A stretch of DNA of 64,000 nucleotides from Hyphomicrobiales bacterium (GTDB taxonomy: Bacteria; Pseudomonadota; Alphaproteobacteria; JAPOUT01): contig JAPOUT010000109.1 in assembly GCA_026708545.1 (NCBI GenBank), positions 65,921 through 129,920 on the forward strand, in the 5' to 3' direction. The translations under genes and the position numbers were made by a program. Shown here piece after piece: positions 19,904 through 30,249 of this stretch (the stretch's first letter is position 1; the number at the start of each line of letters is the position of its first letter). The notes beneath the pieces were generated by a model. It had not been told where the DNA came from. It searched no databases and worked only from the letters and a program-made list of their open reading frames with translations.

Positions 19904-22629
19904 GCGGCGGATTCGGGCATATCCATATCCAACATATCTGCTTCTTCATCGTTCCCGTTGTCATCAAGGCGCGCGACCGAGACGACCTGCTCCCCCTTAT
20001 TCAGCCGAAACAGCGTGACTCCCTTCGTATTGCGTCCAGCGATGCGCACATCCTTAATGCCACAGCGAATAAGCTGGCCGCCGTTGCTAATAAGCATAAT
20101 TTGGTCATCCTCGACAATCGGGAAAGAGGAAATCATTTCATCGTTGCGTTTGGTAAGTTCCATGGAAATAATTCCCTTACCGCCTCGATTTTTGGTGAGA
20201 TAACTAATGGAAGAAGTGCGCTTACCAAAACCGTTCGCACTCGCCGTCAAAATGAACTGCTCCAACGCCTCGAGTTCTTCGAAACGTTTCTTGGAAAGCT
20301 TTTTAACCTTACCCTCATTCTCGGATTCGCCTTTGCCTCTGCCTTTTCCGGCTTGGCGAAGATAGGCATCCCGTTCTTCGGGAGTCGCATCAATGTGCTT
20401 GAGGATGGACATGGAAATGACCTTGTCGTCTTTACCAAGTCGAATCCCACGAACCCCCTTTGATGCACGCCCAGCAAAGACCCGGATGGTGTCAACGGGA
20501 AAACGGATACATCGACCTTTCGCGGTGGCGAGCATAACATCCTCGTCCGGCGCACAGGTGGCAACCGCGACGATAGCATCATCCTCGGGAAGCTTCATTG
20601 CAATTTTTCCACCACGATGAACCTGAATAAAATCTTTCAACTTATTACGCCGAACATAGCCAAGACGCGTCGCAAACATTACATCAACATCAATGGCAGA
20701 TTCGGACTCCGACTCCGGCAACTCCATAATCGAAGTAACACTTTCCTCGGTTTCCAGCGGGAAAATGTTCACCATAGCCTTGCCGCGTGATTGCGGCGCA
20801 CCTTGAGGCAATCGCCAAACTTTCATCTTGTAGACAATACCGCGTGATGTAAAAAAGAGCATTGGCGTGTGCGTTGAGGCAGAGTAAATGCGGGTGACAA
20901 AATCCTCGTCTTTGATATTCATGCCCGAACGCCCTTTACCGCCCCGTCTTTGCGATCGATAGGTCGAGAGAGGCACGCGCTTGATATACCCCCGATGCGA
21001 AACGGTTACCACCATCTCTTCTTGACGAATTAGATCTTCGTCACTGAACTCGGTCTCAATTTGCATCACTTCGGAGCGTCTCGGCGTGGCAAATTCCTCG
21101 CGCATTCCAGAGAGCTCATCACGCACAATCTTCAACAATTTCTTTGGGTCATCGAGGATGGCAAGATATTGTTTAATTTTCTTGACCAAATCATTGATTT
21201 CTTCAGCAATTTCCTCACGCCCGAGAGCCGTAAGGCGTTGCAACCGCAAGTCCAAAATTGCCCGCGCTTGAATTTCGGAAAGCCGACATGTGTTTTTCTT
21301 CGATATGGCGTAGTCAGGGTCATCAACAAGCTTAATCAGGTCAACAACTTGCTTGGCTGGCCAGTCACGCTCCATCAGCCTCTCACGCGCCTCGGTCGGA
21401 TTTGCCGAGCTGCGTATCATTTTTACAACTTCATCAATATTGGCAACCGTGATTGCCAAACCAACAAGTATATGCGCGCGTTCGCGAGCACGGCGGAGTT
21501 GGTAACGGGTTCGACGCGCAACAACTTCTTTACGGAATTTCAAAAATGCCTCAAGAATCTGCTTGAGATTCATCAACTCCGGACGCCCCTCGTTCAGCGC
21601 CAACATGCTCACGGAAAAACTGTTTTGCAAGGGCGTGTATCGATACAGTTGGTTCAAGACGACATCGGGCTCTGCATCCTTGCGCAACTCTATCACCACA
21701 CGAATACCCTCGCGGTTGGACTCGTCACGCATTCCCGAAATTCCCTGAATGCGTCGCTCTCCCTGCTTGCCGCTTGCCATCGCAGAAATCTTCTCAAGCA
21801 TCTCGGATTTATTAACTTGGTATGGAATCTCGGTGATGAGAAGCGCAGGGTTCTTACCGCGTCCGGTGGCAACCTCAACCTTCCCGCGCACACGGATAAT
21901 ACCGCTACCGGTCCGATAAGGCGCGCGTCTATCACCCTGGTCGATAATGACCCCGCCAGTGGGAAAATCGGGACCCGGAACCAAACGCATCAACTCCTCA
22001 AGGGGAGTTTCGGCGTTGTCAAGCAGACATAGGCATGCATCAATAACCTCGCCGAGATTATGCGGCGGAACATTCGTCCTCATTCCGACTGCAATCCCGC
22101 CGGACCCATTCACCAACAGATTGGGAAATTCTGCCGGCAAAATTGTCGGCTCCTGCTCGGAGTTGTCGTAATTATCTCGGAAGTCGACCGTCTCCTTGTC
22201 AATATCGGTCAGCAACGCGTGAGCCGGTTGTCCCATCCGAATCTCCGTATACCGCATCGCGGCAGGCGGATCGCCGTCAACAGAACCGAAATTTCCTTGT
22301 CCATCCAGCAACGGTAGCCGCATGGAGAAATCCTGAGCCATCCGCGCGAGGGCATCGTAGATGGCTTGGTCGCCATGCGGATGGTACTTACCCATGACCT
22401 CACCAACAATACGTGCAGATTTGCGATAGGGTTTGTTCCATGCATAACCATTCTCATGCATAGAGAACAAGATGCGCCTGTGAACGGGCTTGAGTCCATC
22501 GCGAACATCCGGTAATGCGCGCGCGACAATCACGCTCATAGCGTAGTCAAGATACGACGAACGCATCTCCTCTTCGATAGCGATAGGAACGATCTGTTCG
22601 CTGGAAGGTGTCGTGGGCTTGTCGGTCAT
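19900..22629 (-). CDS. gyrA: DNA gyrase subunit A
   Basis: 909 aa; RSSYLDYAMSVIVARALPDVRDGLKPVHRRILF, KYHPHGDQAIYDALARMAQDF, QRRGGKGRSG-type GyrA box. Confidence 0.97.
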   Translation of the reverse strand: MTDKPTTPSSEQIVPIAIEEEMRSSYLDYAMSVIVARALPDVRDGLKPVHRRILFSMHENGYAWNKPYRKSARIVGEVMGKYHPHGDQAIYDALARMAQDFSMRLPLLDGQGNFGSVDGDPPAAMRYTEIRMGQPAHALLTDIDKETVDFRDNYDNSEQEPTILPAEFPNLLVNGSGGIAVGMRTNVPPHNLGEVIDACLCLLDNAETPLEELMRLVPGPDFPTGGVIIDQGDRRAPYRTGSGIIRVRGKVEVATGRGKNPALLITEIPYQVNKSEMLEKISAMASGKQGERRIQGISGMRDESNREGIRVVIELRKDAEPDVVLNQLYRYTPLQNSFSVSMLALNEGRPELMNLKQILEAFLKFRKEVVARRTRYQLRRARERAHILVGLAITVANIDEVVKMIRSSANPTEARERLMERDWPAKQVVDLIKLVDDPDYAISKKNTCRLSEIQARAILDLRLQRLTALGREEIAEEINDLVKKIKQYLAILDDPKKLLKIVRDELSGMREEFATPRRSEVMQIETEFSDEDLIRQEEMVVTVSHRGYIKRVPLSTYRSQRRGGKGRSGMNIKDEDFVTRIYSASTHTPMLFFTSRGIVYKMKVWRLPQGAPQSRGKAMVNIFPLETEESVTSIMELPESESESAIDVDVMFATRLGYVRRNKLKDFIQVHRGGKIAMKLPEDDAIVAVATCAPDEDVMLATAKGRCIRFPVDTIRVFAGRASKGVRGIRLGKDDKVISMSILKHIDATPEERDAYLRQAGKGRGKGESENEGKVKKLSKKRFEELEALEQFILTASANGFGKRTSSISYLTKNRGGKGIISMELTKRNDEMISSFPIVEDDQIMLISNGGQLIRCGIKDVRIAGRNTKGVTLFRLNKGEQVVSVARLDDNGNDEEADMLDMDMPESAA

Positions 22630-22656
22630 GCTCGGAACTTACGGTCGCTACGTTAC

Positions 22657-23136
22657 TTAGAAGGGGATATCATCGTCAAGGTCGCTTTCTTTAGCCGAAC
22701 CACCTCCTCCGCCGGCACTTTCGCCACTCGAACTTGAACCCGCCTCGCCACTGCCGCTCCCGTAGTTTTGCTCACCGCCGGAGTCACGACGGTCGAGAAG
22801 CGTCAAATTGGAGTTGAAACGCTGCAAGACAACCTCGGTGCTGTATCTGTCCTGGCCGGATTGGTCCTGCCACTTTCGCGTTTGCAATTGCCCTTCGAGA
22901 TAAACTTTCGATCCTTTGCGAAGATATTGCTCGGCAACCTTGCACAGTGGCTCGGAAAAGATGACGACGCGATGCCATTCAGTTCGTTCGCGGCGGTCGC
23001 CAGTATTCCGGTCGCGCCATGTTTCAGAGGTAGCGACCCGAAGGTTGCAGACCGGGTTGCCGTCCTGGGTGTGACGGATTTCAGGGTCGGCGCCTAAATT
23101 GCCGATGAGAAGAACCTTATTAATGCTGCCAGCCAT
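22657..23136 (-). CDS. ssb: Single-stranded DNA-binding protein
   Basis: [35 protein letters not shown]-terminal acidic tip DLDDDIPF. Confidence 0.96.
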   Translation of the reverse strand: MAGSINKVLLIGNLGADPEIRHTQDGNPVCNLRVATSETWRDRNTGDRRERTEWHRVVIFSEPLCKVAEQYLRKGSKVYLEGQLQTRKWQDQSGQDRYSTEVVLQRFNSNLTLLDRRDSGGEQNYGSGSGEAGSSSSGESAGGGGGSAKESDLDDDIPF

Positions 23137-23377
23137 GATACTCCCTCGCGTTGTGTGGTATGAGTTGCAGGTGGCAGTCTACAACAATTTGCCAGAAAGT
23201 GCCAGAGGAAATTCAAGAGATTTCCAAGCATCGAAATTCGGCTATTTTCTCCCCTTAAGCAGGAATTCGATATGTCTTGAATTTTAGCCATATTCTCGTC
23301 CAGCGCCTCTTAGGTTGGAACACAGCCACGAAATCACAATTCACCAGCACCCCAGATATAAAGGGCTGGCATCCTTA

Positions 23378-23406
23378 TGGAAAGGTTGCATCTACACCTT
23401 TCCATT
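23378..23406 (+). repeat. Perfect 10-bp inverted repeat (hairpin) in ssb-uvrA intergenic region
   Basis: ATGGAAAGGT (23378-23387) - TGCATCTAC - ACCTTTCCAT (23397-23406). Confidence 0.75.
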
Positions 23407-23637
23407 TCAGCGATTGCCTGTTTTGGGCCGAGGATGCGTAAAAGCGTCCATGAACAACCAACCCTTGGCTCCTCTACCGCAACCGGACGCAAAGTTCCAT
23501 GACGGAGCACAATGTGTCGACTGCCCCGTAGGATATTGCGAGTTCGTCTCAAGCTATTGTGAAGGTCTTCTCGAATCATGCAGGAAGGGGTATCCTGCGC
23601 CGAAACCCATTTCTACGATGCGCCTTGAGCCTATCCT

Positions 23638-26547
23638 ATGCCCAGCAAATCACAGACCAAGGCGATTCGTATTCTCCACGCCAGGGAACACAACCTCAAG
23701 AATGTCAGTGTTGATATTCCCCGTAATCGTCTGGTGCTAGTGACGGGGATATCGGGTTCGGGGAAATCATCGTTAGCATTTGACACTCTCTACGCCGAGG
23801 GACAGCGCCGGTATGTCGAAAGCCTCTCGGCGTACGCGCGCCAGTTCCTTGAGGTCATGGGCAAACCGGATGTCGAAAGCATCGAAGGGCTCTCGCCGGC
23901 AATATCCATCGAGCAGAAGACCGGTTCCAGAAATCCCCGCTCAACCGTTGGCACCGTCACAGAAATTCACGACTACATGCGACTCTTGTATGCCCGCATC
24001 GGAATCCCCCACTCGCCAGCGACAGGTCTCCCCATCGAAAGCCAAAGCGTAAGTGAAATGGTTGATCGCGTACTTGCGCTACCGAAGGGATCTCGGTTGT
24101 ATTTGCTTGCTCCGATTGCACGCGGGCGCAAGGGGGAATACCGTAAGGAATTCACCGATCTGCGCAAGCGGGGATTCCGTCGCGTTCGCGTGGATGGAAC
24201 GTTGCATGAATTGGAATCGCCGCCGACGCTGAACAAAAACCTTAAGCATGACATCGAAGTCGTTATCGACCGCTTGGTGCTACAAGAGGACGTTGCTGAA
24301 CGTTTGGCGGATTCCCTGGAGACTACCCTGCGCCTTGCTGACGGCATCGCGCTGGTCGAAAGTCTTGATAAAAGCGGATCGAGCATCGGTGAGAAACTTC
24401 TATTTTCATCCCGCTTCGCCTGTCCTGTCTCGGGCTTTACCATTGAGGAAATCGAGCCACGCCTATTTTCTTACAACAGTCCTTTTGGAGCGTGTCCGTC
24501 TTGCAGCGGCCTAGGTGTGATGTACCGTATCGATGCGGATTTGGTCGTTCCTGATGCGAATCTGTCATTGCGTGAAGGTGCCATCGCACCGTGGTCACGC
24601 TCGTCCTCGCCCTATTACCTGCAAACCCTTGAGGCTCTCGCCCGTTACTACAAAACCTCAATGGATACACCGTGGAAGCGCCTGTCGAAAAAAATGCGCT
24701 CGGTTGTATTGAACGGCAGCGGTAACGATGAAATTGAATTCATTTACAGTGACGGCACGCGCAAACACATAAAGAAAAAAGCTTTCGAGGGACTTGTGCC
24801 GCATCTAGAACGCCGTTATCGCGAAACGGACTCCTCGTGGGCGCGGGAGGATATTGAGCAATATCAGACCACGACAGAATGCTCGGCGTGCAAGGGCTTT
24901 CGCCTCAAACCGGAAGCGCTGGCAGTGAAGGTTGAAGGGTTGCACATCGGAGAGGTTGCGCGTTTTTCCATCCGTGATGCGCGCGAGTGGTTCGAGGGAC
25001 TTGATGCACGCCTGCGAGGCAACCGGCGCGAAATAGCTGCGCGTATTCTGAAGGAAATATGCGACCGCCTGCAGTTCCTTGACGATGTTGGTTTGGAATA
25101 TCTGAGCCTGTCTCGCTCCTCGGCAACGCTTTCGGGAGGGGAGTCCCAACGCATCCGTCTAGCATCACAGATAGGCTCGGGCCTAACCGGCGTGCTGTAT
25201 GTGTTGGACGAGCCTTCTATCGGCCTTCACCAGCGCGACAACGCTCGTTTGCTTCACACACTTCGGCGTCTATGCGCGTTGGACAACACCGTGCTTGTCG
25301 TTGAGCATGATGAGGAAGCAATCCTCGCCGCGGACCACATCTTGGAGATGGGGCCGGGTGCCGGTATTCACGGAGGCGAAATTGTCGCGCAGGGAACCCC
25401 CAACGCTATCATGAAGAGTCGCAAAAGCCTCACCGGGCAGTATCTCTCCGGACGCAAAAGTATTCCCCTGCCCGCTCAACGCCGCAGAATTAACCCCAAA
25501 CGAGTCCTTCGCGTCACCGGCGCTAGCGGAAACAATTTACAAAATATTGATGTCTCATTGCCTTTGGGGTTATTTACTTGTGTGACGGGAGTCTCAGGCG
25601 GGGGTAAGTCAACGTTGCTGCTCGACACGCTCTATCGCGCAACGGTCCGAAGCCTTCACGGCGCGCGCGAACGTCCTGCACCTTTCAAAAAGATCGAGGG
25701 ACTCGATCATATCGACAAAGTCATTGATATAGACCAGTCGCCAATAGGACGAACGCCTCGATCGAATCCGGCAACTTATACCGGTGCGTTTACGCCGATT
25801 CGCGAGTGGTTTGCCGAACTTCCTGAGGCGCGCGCGCGCGGGTACAAACCCGGACGTTTTTCCTTTAACGTGCCGGGCGGACGTTGCGAGGAGTGCCAGG
25901 GCGATGGTCTTATCCGTATCGAGATGCATTTCTTACCGGATATTTATGTAACTTGCGACAGCTGCCGCGGCAAGCGTTACAACCGCGAAACTTTGGAAAT
26001 ACTGTTTCGGGGCAAGAGCATTGCCGATATCCTCGACATGAGTGTTGAAGAGGCACGTGATTTTTTTAAAGCTGTACCCGCCGTTCGCGACAAAATGGAG
26101 ACGTTAGCGCGTGTCGGTTTGGAATACATGCGCCTAGGTCAGCAGGCAACGACGCTGTCGGGCGGTGAAGCACAACGGATTAAATTGGCCAAGGAGTTAT
26201 CGCGTCGTGCGACAGGGCGCACGTTGTATATTCTGGACGAACCGACGACAGGACTGCATTTTCACGATGTCGCAAAATTGCTTGAAGTTCTGCACGCGCT
26301 GGTGGAGACCGGAAACAGCGTCGTTGTGATTGAGCATAATCTTGAAGTTATCAAGACAGCAGATTGGATCATCGACTTGGGTCCCGAAGGCGGCGACGGC
26401 GGGGGTCGGATAGTTGCGAACGGCACGCCTGAGGAAGTTGCAAAAGAGAAGGCCAGCCATACGGGTTCTTTTTTACGATCAATGTTAAAACGTCGCGGAA
26501 ATGCGAAGCCGAAAGCAAAAACAAAGACGGCTTCCAAGAAATGGTAA
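23638..26547 (+). CDS. uvrA: Excinuclease ABC subunit A
   Basis: 969 aa; [35 protein letters not shown], zinc-binding Cys clusters, two ABC signatures ([21 protein letters not shown]). Confidence 0.97.
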   Translation: MPSKSQTKAIRILHAREHNLKNVSVDIPRNRLVLVTGISGSGKSSLAFDTLYAEGQRRYVESLSAYARQFLEVMGKPDVESIEGLSPAISIEQKTGSRNPRSTVGTVTEIHDYMRLLYARIGIPHSPATGLPIESQSVSEMVDRVLALPKGSRLYLLAPIARGRKGEYRKEFTDLRKRGFRRVRVDGTLHELESPPTLNKNLKHDIEVVIDRLVLQEDVAERLADSLETTLRLADGIALVESLDKSGSSIGEKLLFSSRFACPVSGFTIEEIEPRLFSYNSPFGACPSCSGLGVMYRIDADLVVPDANLSLREGAIAPWSRSSSPYYLQTLEALARYYKTSMDTPWKRLSKKMRSVVLNGSGNDEIEFIYSDGTRKHIKKKAFEGLVPHLERRYRETDSSWAREDIEQYQTTTECSACKGFRLKPEALAVKVEGLHIGEVARFSIRDAREWFEGLDARLRGNRREIAARILKEICDRLQFLDDVGLEYLSLSRSSATLSGGESQRIRLASQIGSGLTGVLYVLDEPSIGLHQRDNARLLHTLRRLCALDNTVLVVEHDEEAILAADHILEMGPGAGIHGGEIVAQGTPNAIMKSRKSLTGQYLSGRKSIPLPAQRRRINPKRVLRVTGASGNNLQNIDVSLPLGLFTCVTGVSGGGKSTLLLDTLYRATVRSLHGARERPAPFKKIEGLDHIDKVIDIDQSPIGRTPRSNPATYTGAFTPIREWFAELPEARARGYKPGRFSFNVPGGRCEECQGDGLIRIEMHFLPDIYVTCDSCRGKRYNRETLEILFRGKSIADILDMSVEEARDFFKAVPAVRDKMETLARVGLEYMRLGQQATTLSGGEAQRIKLAKELSRRATGRTLYILDEPTTGLHFHDVAKLLEVLHALVETGNSVVVIEHNLEVIKTADWIIDLGPEGGDGGGRIVANGTPEEVAKEKASHTGSFLRSMLKRRGNAKPKAKTKTASKKW

Positions 26548-26664
26548 AAATCCCATTGAGCATTCCAGCGTTTCGAGTAAGCCGGGAGCGATATCGCCCC
26601 CTCCCCCGTAAATGCAGGAAATGATATTCCGATTTATTTTCCGACTCTTTTCGTGCCGTGCTAC

Positions 26665-26695
26665 ACTACTCTCCTTTGTAGCAACGGAGAGTAGT
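26665..26695 (+). promoter_or_regulatory. Putative translational-control hairpin sequestering the cbiX Shine-Dalgarno
   Basis: ACTACTCTCC (26665-26674) pairs perfectly with GGAGAGTAGT (26686-26695), 11-nt loop; the GGAG at 26686-26689 lies 8 nt before ATG 26698. Confidence 0.55.
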
Positions 26696-26697
26696 TG

Positions 26698-27660
26698 ATG
26701 GTTAAGACTGGGATAATGATTTGCGGGCACGGGAGTCGTGACGAAGATGCTGTGCACGAGTTTCACGCCTTGCAGAACGGGCTGGAACGCTTGCTTCCCG
26801 AACATGACGTTGACAGCGGTTTTTTGGAGTTTGCGCGCCCGACCATTGGCGAGGGGCTTGATGCCTTGCGTCAGCGTGGTAACAAGGATGTCGTTGCGTT
26901 GCCTGCGATGTTATTTGCCGCCGCGCATGCCAAGAACGACATCCCCGCCTTGCTGAACGATTACCAAGCATGCAATGATATCAATATCCGTTATGGCCGG
27001 GAGCTAGGTGTCACACCCGCCCTACTGCAAGCGGCAAGCGAGCGCATCATGGACGCTTTGGATAAAGTCGGCGATCACATCCCTCGCGAGAATACGTTGT
27101 TGTTGCTGGCTGGTCGTGGCGCATCCGATCCAGATGCCAATGCAAATGTCTCGAAGGTGATGCGTCTGTTATGGGAGGGTCTGGGGCTGGGCTGGGGCGA
27201 GGTCTGCTACTCCGGTGTGACTTTCCCGTTGACCGCGCCAGCGCTTGAGCACGCCGCTCGCATGGGATTCAAACGCATCGTGATATTCCCGTGGTTTTTG
27301 TTCACCGGTGTTTTAGTCAAGCGTATTTATGCAGCAGTGGATGAAGCCGCGCGCGCACATCCTAATATTGAGTTTGTTAAAGCGAAGTATTTCTCCGACC
27401 ATCCGCTTATCTTGCAAACGTTTCTCGAGCGCGCACAAGAGGTTGACAGCGGCGACAATGCCATGAACTGCCAGTTGTGCAAATACCGAGACAGCATGCC
27501 GGGTTTTGAGGCCGAAGTTGGACTGCCGCAAGAGAGTCACCACCATCACGTTGAGGGTATCGGCACCGGTGCGCACGCGCACGCGCACGACCATTCGCAT
27601 CGCCCTTCCTACCCTCACGCCAACCATCCTCTCGGACCCGCAAGTTTAAAAAAGGAATGA
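26698..27660 (+). CDS. cbiX: Sirohydrochlorin cobaltochelatase CbiX (long form, His-rich C-terminal tail)
   Basis: ICGHGSRDEDAVHEF, HAKNDIPALL, LLLAGRGASDPDANANV; MNCQLCKYR motif; tail HHHHVEGIGTGAHAHAHDHSHRPSYPHANH. Confidence 0.9.
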   Translation: MVKTGIMICGHGSRDEDAVHEFHALQNGLERLLPEHDVDSGFLEFARPTIGEGLDALRQRGNKDVVALPAMLFAAAHAKNDIPALLNDYQACNDINIRYGRELGVTPALLQAASERIMDALDKVGDHIPRENTLLLLAGRGASDPDANANVSKVMRLLWEGLGLGWGEVCYSGVTFPLTAPALEHAARMGFKRIVIFPWFLFTGVLVKRIYAAVDEAARAHPNIEFVKAKYFSDHPLILQTFLERAQEVDSGDNAMNCQLCKYRDSMPGFEAEVGLPQESHHHHVEGIGTGAHAHAHDHSHRPSYPHANHPLGPASLKKE

Positions 27661-28289
27661 AATCCTCGTATACGCGCGCGCCCGAGGAGATATTGCGCCG
27701 CTCTTTCGCACAGGTTTCCGAAGCGTGCGACCTCGCGTGCTTGCCTGCTGACCTTCATGACGTTGCGTTGCGCTTGGTCCATGCGTGCGCGATGCCGGAA
27801 ATTGTCGACCGACTTGCGTGGCGCGGTAACATCGGTGCAATCGGAAACGAGTTGCTCTCAAAAGGAACGCTGATACTCACCGACTGCCGCATGGCTGCGA
27901 GCGGAATCTCTCGCGCACGACGCTCCCGCATCGATTGTTTTCTTGATGCTGATGGCTGCAGCGCCTTCGCCCTTAGTGAAAACATGACGCGCTCGGCTGC
28001 GGGCGTTTACCTGTGGCGAGATCGCATCGGCGGATCGATTGTTGCCATCGGTAACGCGCCGACAGCCTTATTTCAACTGCTTGAACTTATCGAAGAAGGC
28101 ATCGAACCACCCGCATTATTGTTGGCGTTTCCAATTGGTTTTGTCGGCGCGGCAGAATCGAAGCAGGCACTAGTCGAAAATGACGGTGACTTTCCTTTTT
28201 GCAGTTTGCTTGGACGTTTCGGCGGTAGCGCATTGGCGGCAGCAGCGGTGAACGCCTTGGCGGATCCGACGAAGGCATCAACGGCATGA
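27657..28289 (+). CDS. cobH: Precorrin-8X / cobalt-precorrin-8 methylmutase
   Basis: MPEIVDRLAW, TLILTDCRMAASGI, AIGNAPTALFQLLELIEEG, FPIGFVGAAESKQALVE. Confidence 0.93.
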   Translation: MKSSYTRAPEEILRRSFAQVSEACDLACLPADLHDVALRLVHACAMPEIVDRLAWRGNIGAIGNELLSKGTLILTDCRMAASGISRARRSRIDCFLDADGCSAFALSENMTRSAAGVYLWRDRIGGSIVAIGNAPTALFQLLELIEEGIEPPALLLAFPIGFVGAAESKQALVENDGDFPFCSLLGRFGGSALAAAAVNALADPTKASTA

Positions 28290-29518
28290 CTGCGCCACAG
28301 GCTTGGTTGACAATTGTCGGTATCGGTGACGACGGCTGGGACGGTTTGAGCGTGCACGCCAAAGACGCTGTTGAGCAATCCGGACGCATCATCGGTTCCG
28401 TGCGACAGCTACGCCTACTTCCAAACTCGATAGTACAGCGCAGCGAGTCTTGGAGCGGCGATATCACCGCATTGCTCAAGAGTTTAAAACGAGCGCGGAA
28501 AAAACACGGAACGATTTGCTTGCTAGCGAGCGGCGACCCGATGTGGCACGGTTTGGGAGCATCTTTGTCGACTCATTTGGATATGGAAGAATTTTGCGTG
28601 CTACCGGGAATCTCTTCTCGTTCTTGGGCGGCGGCCCGCTTGGGTTGGGCGTTGCAAGAAGTGATTTGTTTGAGTTTTCACAATCGACCGGTGAATCTTT
28701 TACACTCGCACATCGCTCCGCGCACTCGGTTACTTTTACTTTCGCGCGACGGTAACACGCCTGGGATGGTCGCAAAACTATTATGCGAACGCGGTTATGG
28801 TTCGAGTGCTATATGGGTGCTGGAGCATTTGGGAGGCGAGCATGAACGTATCCGCAAAACGAGAGCTGAAAATTTCGATATCATGGATATCGCTTCCCTT
28901 AATATGGTTGCGGTTGAAGTCAGTCAACACTGCGATAAGAACCACACGGCCCTATTTGGCCTTGCCGATGAGTTGTTCTTCCACGACGGTAACATCACCC
29001 GTCGGGACCTTCGCGCAATGGCACTAGCACGTTTGGCATGTCCCCCCGGAGCTTTGTTGTGGGATGTTGGGGCGGGGAGCGGCTCGTTGAGTGTGGAATG
29101 GATGCGTCTGCACCATGACAACCGCGCGATTGCAATTGAAGCACGCGAGGACCGCTGTCGTTTGATTGAATCCAACCGCGATGTTTTTGGCGTTCCCGAG
29201 TTGCGTATTTGCACGGGAACAGCACCGCAGATGTTCGAAAGTTTACCGACACCGAATGCGATTTTTGTGGGCGGAGGTGTTTCCGCCGATGGCGTACTAA
29301 CGGCAAGTTGGAATTCGTTGCGCACAGGAGGATGCATGGTTGCACATGCGGTTTCGGTGGAGGGTGAAGCTACATTAGTGAAATTTCGCCGAGAGGTCGG
29401 AGGTGAATTACTGCGTATCGGCTGCGAACGCCTTGACGCGCTTGGCAGCATGGAGGGTTGGCGGCCGCTTCGCTCGGTCGTAATGTTCTCGGCATATAAA
29501 AACGGAACACCAAAATGA
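28286..29518 (+). CDS. cobL: Precorrin-6Y C5,15-methyltransferase (decarboxylating), CobL / CbiET fusion
   Basis: N-terminal tetrapyrrole methylase (LTIVGIGDDGWDGLS, LASGDPMWHGLG) and C-terminal SAM methyltransferase (LLWDVGAGSGSLSVEWMR). Confidence 0.93.
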   Translation: MTAPQAWLTIVGIGDDGWDGLSVHAKDAVEQSGRIIGSVRQLRLLPNSIVQRSESWSGDITALLKSLKRARKKHGTICLLASGDPMWHGLGASLSTHLDMEEFCVLPGISSRSWAAARLGWALQEVICLSFHNRPVNLLHSHIAPRTRLLLLSRDGNTPGMVAKLLCERGYGSSAIWVLEHLGGEHERIRKTRAENFDIMDIASLNMVAVEVSQHCDKNHTALFGLADELFFHDGNITRRDLRAMALARLACPPGALLWDVGAGSGSLSVEWMRLHHDNRAIAIEAREDRCRLIESNRDVFGVPELRICTGTAPQMFESLPTPNAIFVGGGVSADGVLTASWNSLRTGGCMVAHAVSVEGEATLVKFRREVGGELLRIGCERLDALGSMEGWRPLRSVVMFSAYKNGTPK

Positions 29519-30249
29519 TCGAAGGTACACTGTACGGCATCGGCGTTGGTCCGGGTGACCCGCAATTGATCACATTAAAGGCTCTGGAGTTACTGCGGCA
29601 AACTCCGGTAATTGCATATCCGGCACCGGAGCACGGCGAGAGTTTAACGCGTCGGATAGTTGCGCCGCACTTGGATGCTCGCAATGATACGTTCGAGGAG
29701 ATTGCGCTGCGAATGCCGATAGAGAACTCACGTTTTCCGGCTCAAGAAGCCTATGACCTCGCCGAGATGTTGTTGAGCGATGGTTTACGCAAGGGAAAGA
29801 ATGTTGCTGTGCTGTGTGAAGGCGATCCTTTTTTATATGGATCGTTTATGTATTTGTTTGCGCGGATGGTCCGGAAGTTTCGTGTTGAGGTGGTCGCCGG
29901 GGTTTCATCAATAAATGCCTGCGCGGCGGCACTAGGAAAACCGTTGTGCGCACGGGATGACCGCGTGAGTGTGCTGCCGGCCGGCCTGCCGGAGGCGCGT
30001 TTGCTGGAATCGTTGCGTGCAAGCGAAACTTGTGTGTTGATTAAAGTTGGGCGCCATCTTGGAAAACTGCGAGAGATGCTACGTGGCGAGAAGTTATTGA
30101 AAAGCGCGAGCTATGTGGAATATGCGACGATGAACAAGCAACGGGTTTTACCGTTGGAGAAGTTCGAAGGGGATGTCGCACCGTATTTTTCGATGATATT
30201 GGTGCATCGCAGTGGTGAAGCTCGCGGCTTGTGGGAGGAAAAATCCTGA
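29515..30249 (+). CDS. cobI: Precorrin-2 / cobalt-factor II C20-methyltransferase
   Basis: LYGIGVGPGDPQLITLKALELLRQTPVIAYPA, CEGDPFLYGSFMYL. Confidence 0.93.
   Translation: MIEGTLYGIGVGPGDPQLITLKALELLRQTPVIAYPAPEHGESLTRRIVAPHLDARNDTFEEIALRMPIENSRFPAQEAYDLAEMLLSDGLRKGKNVAVLCEGDPFLYGSFMYLFARMVRKFRVEVVAGVSSINACAAALGKPLCARDDRVSVLPAGLPEARLLESLRASETCVLIKVGRHLGKLREMLRGEKLLKSASYVEYATMNKQRVLPLEKFEGDVAPYFSMILVHRSGEARGLWEEKS

Noticed and set aside
21061-22032. 323-aa plus-strand ORF inside gyrA
   Set aside because: Lies wholly antisense to a strongly supported gyrA; no recognisable motifs; typical shadow ORF from codon bias.
23290-23560. LexA/SOS box (GTTC-N7-GTTC type) between ssb and uvrA
   Set aside because: GAAC and GTTC words are present but none has the required N7 spacing.
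26575-26605. GC-rich GGGAGCGATATCGCCCCCTCCC after uvrA as an intrinsic terminator
   Set aside because: Imperfect stem and no following T-run.
26548-26658. Cobalamin riboswitch upstream of cbiX
   Set aside because: No canonical B12-box-like sequence could be read; only the SD hairpin is supported. Infernal would be decisive.
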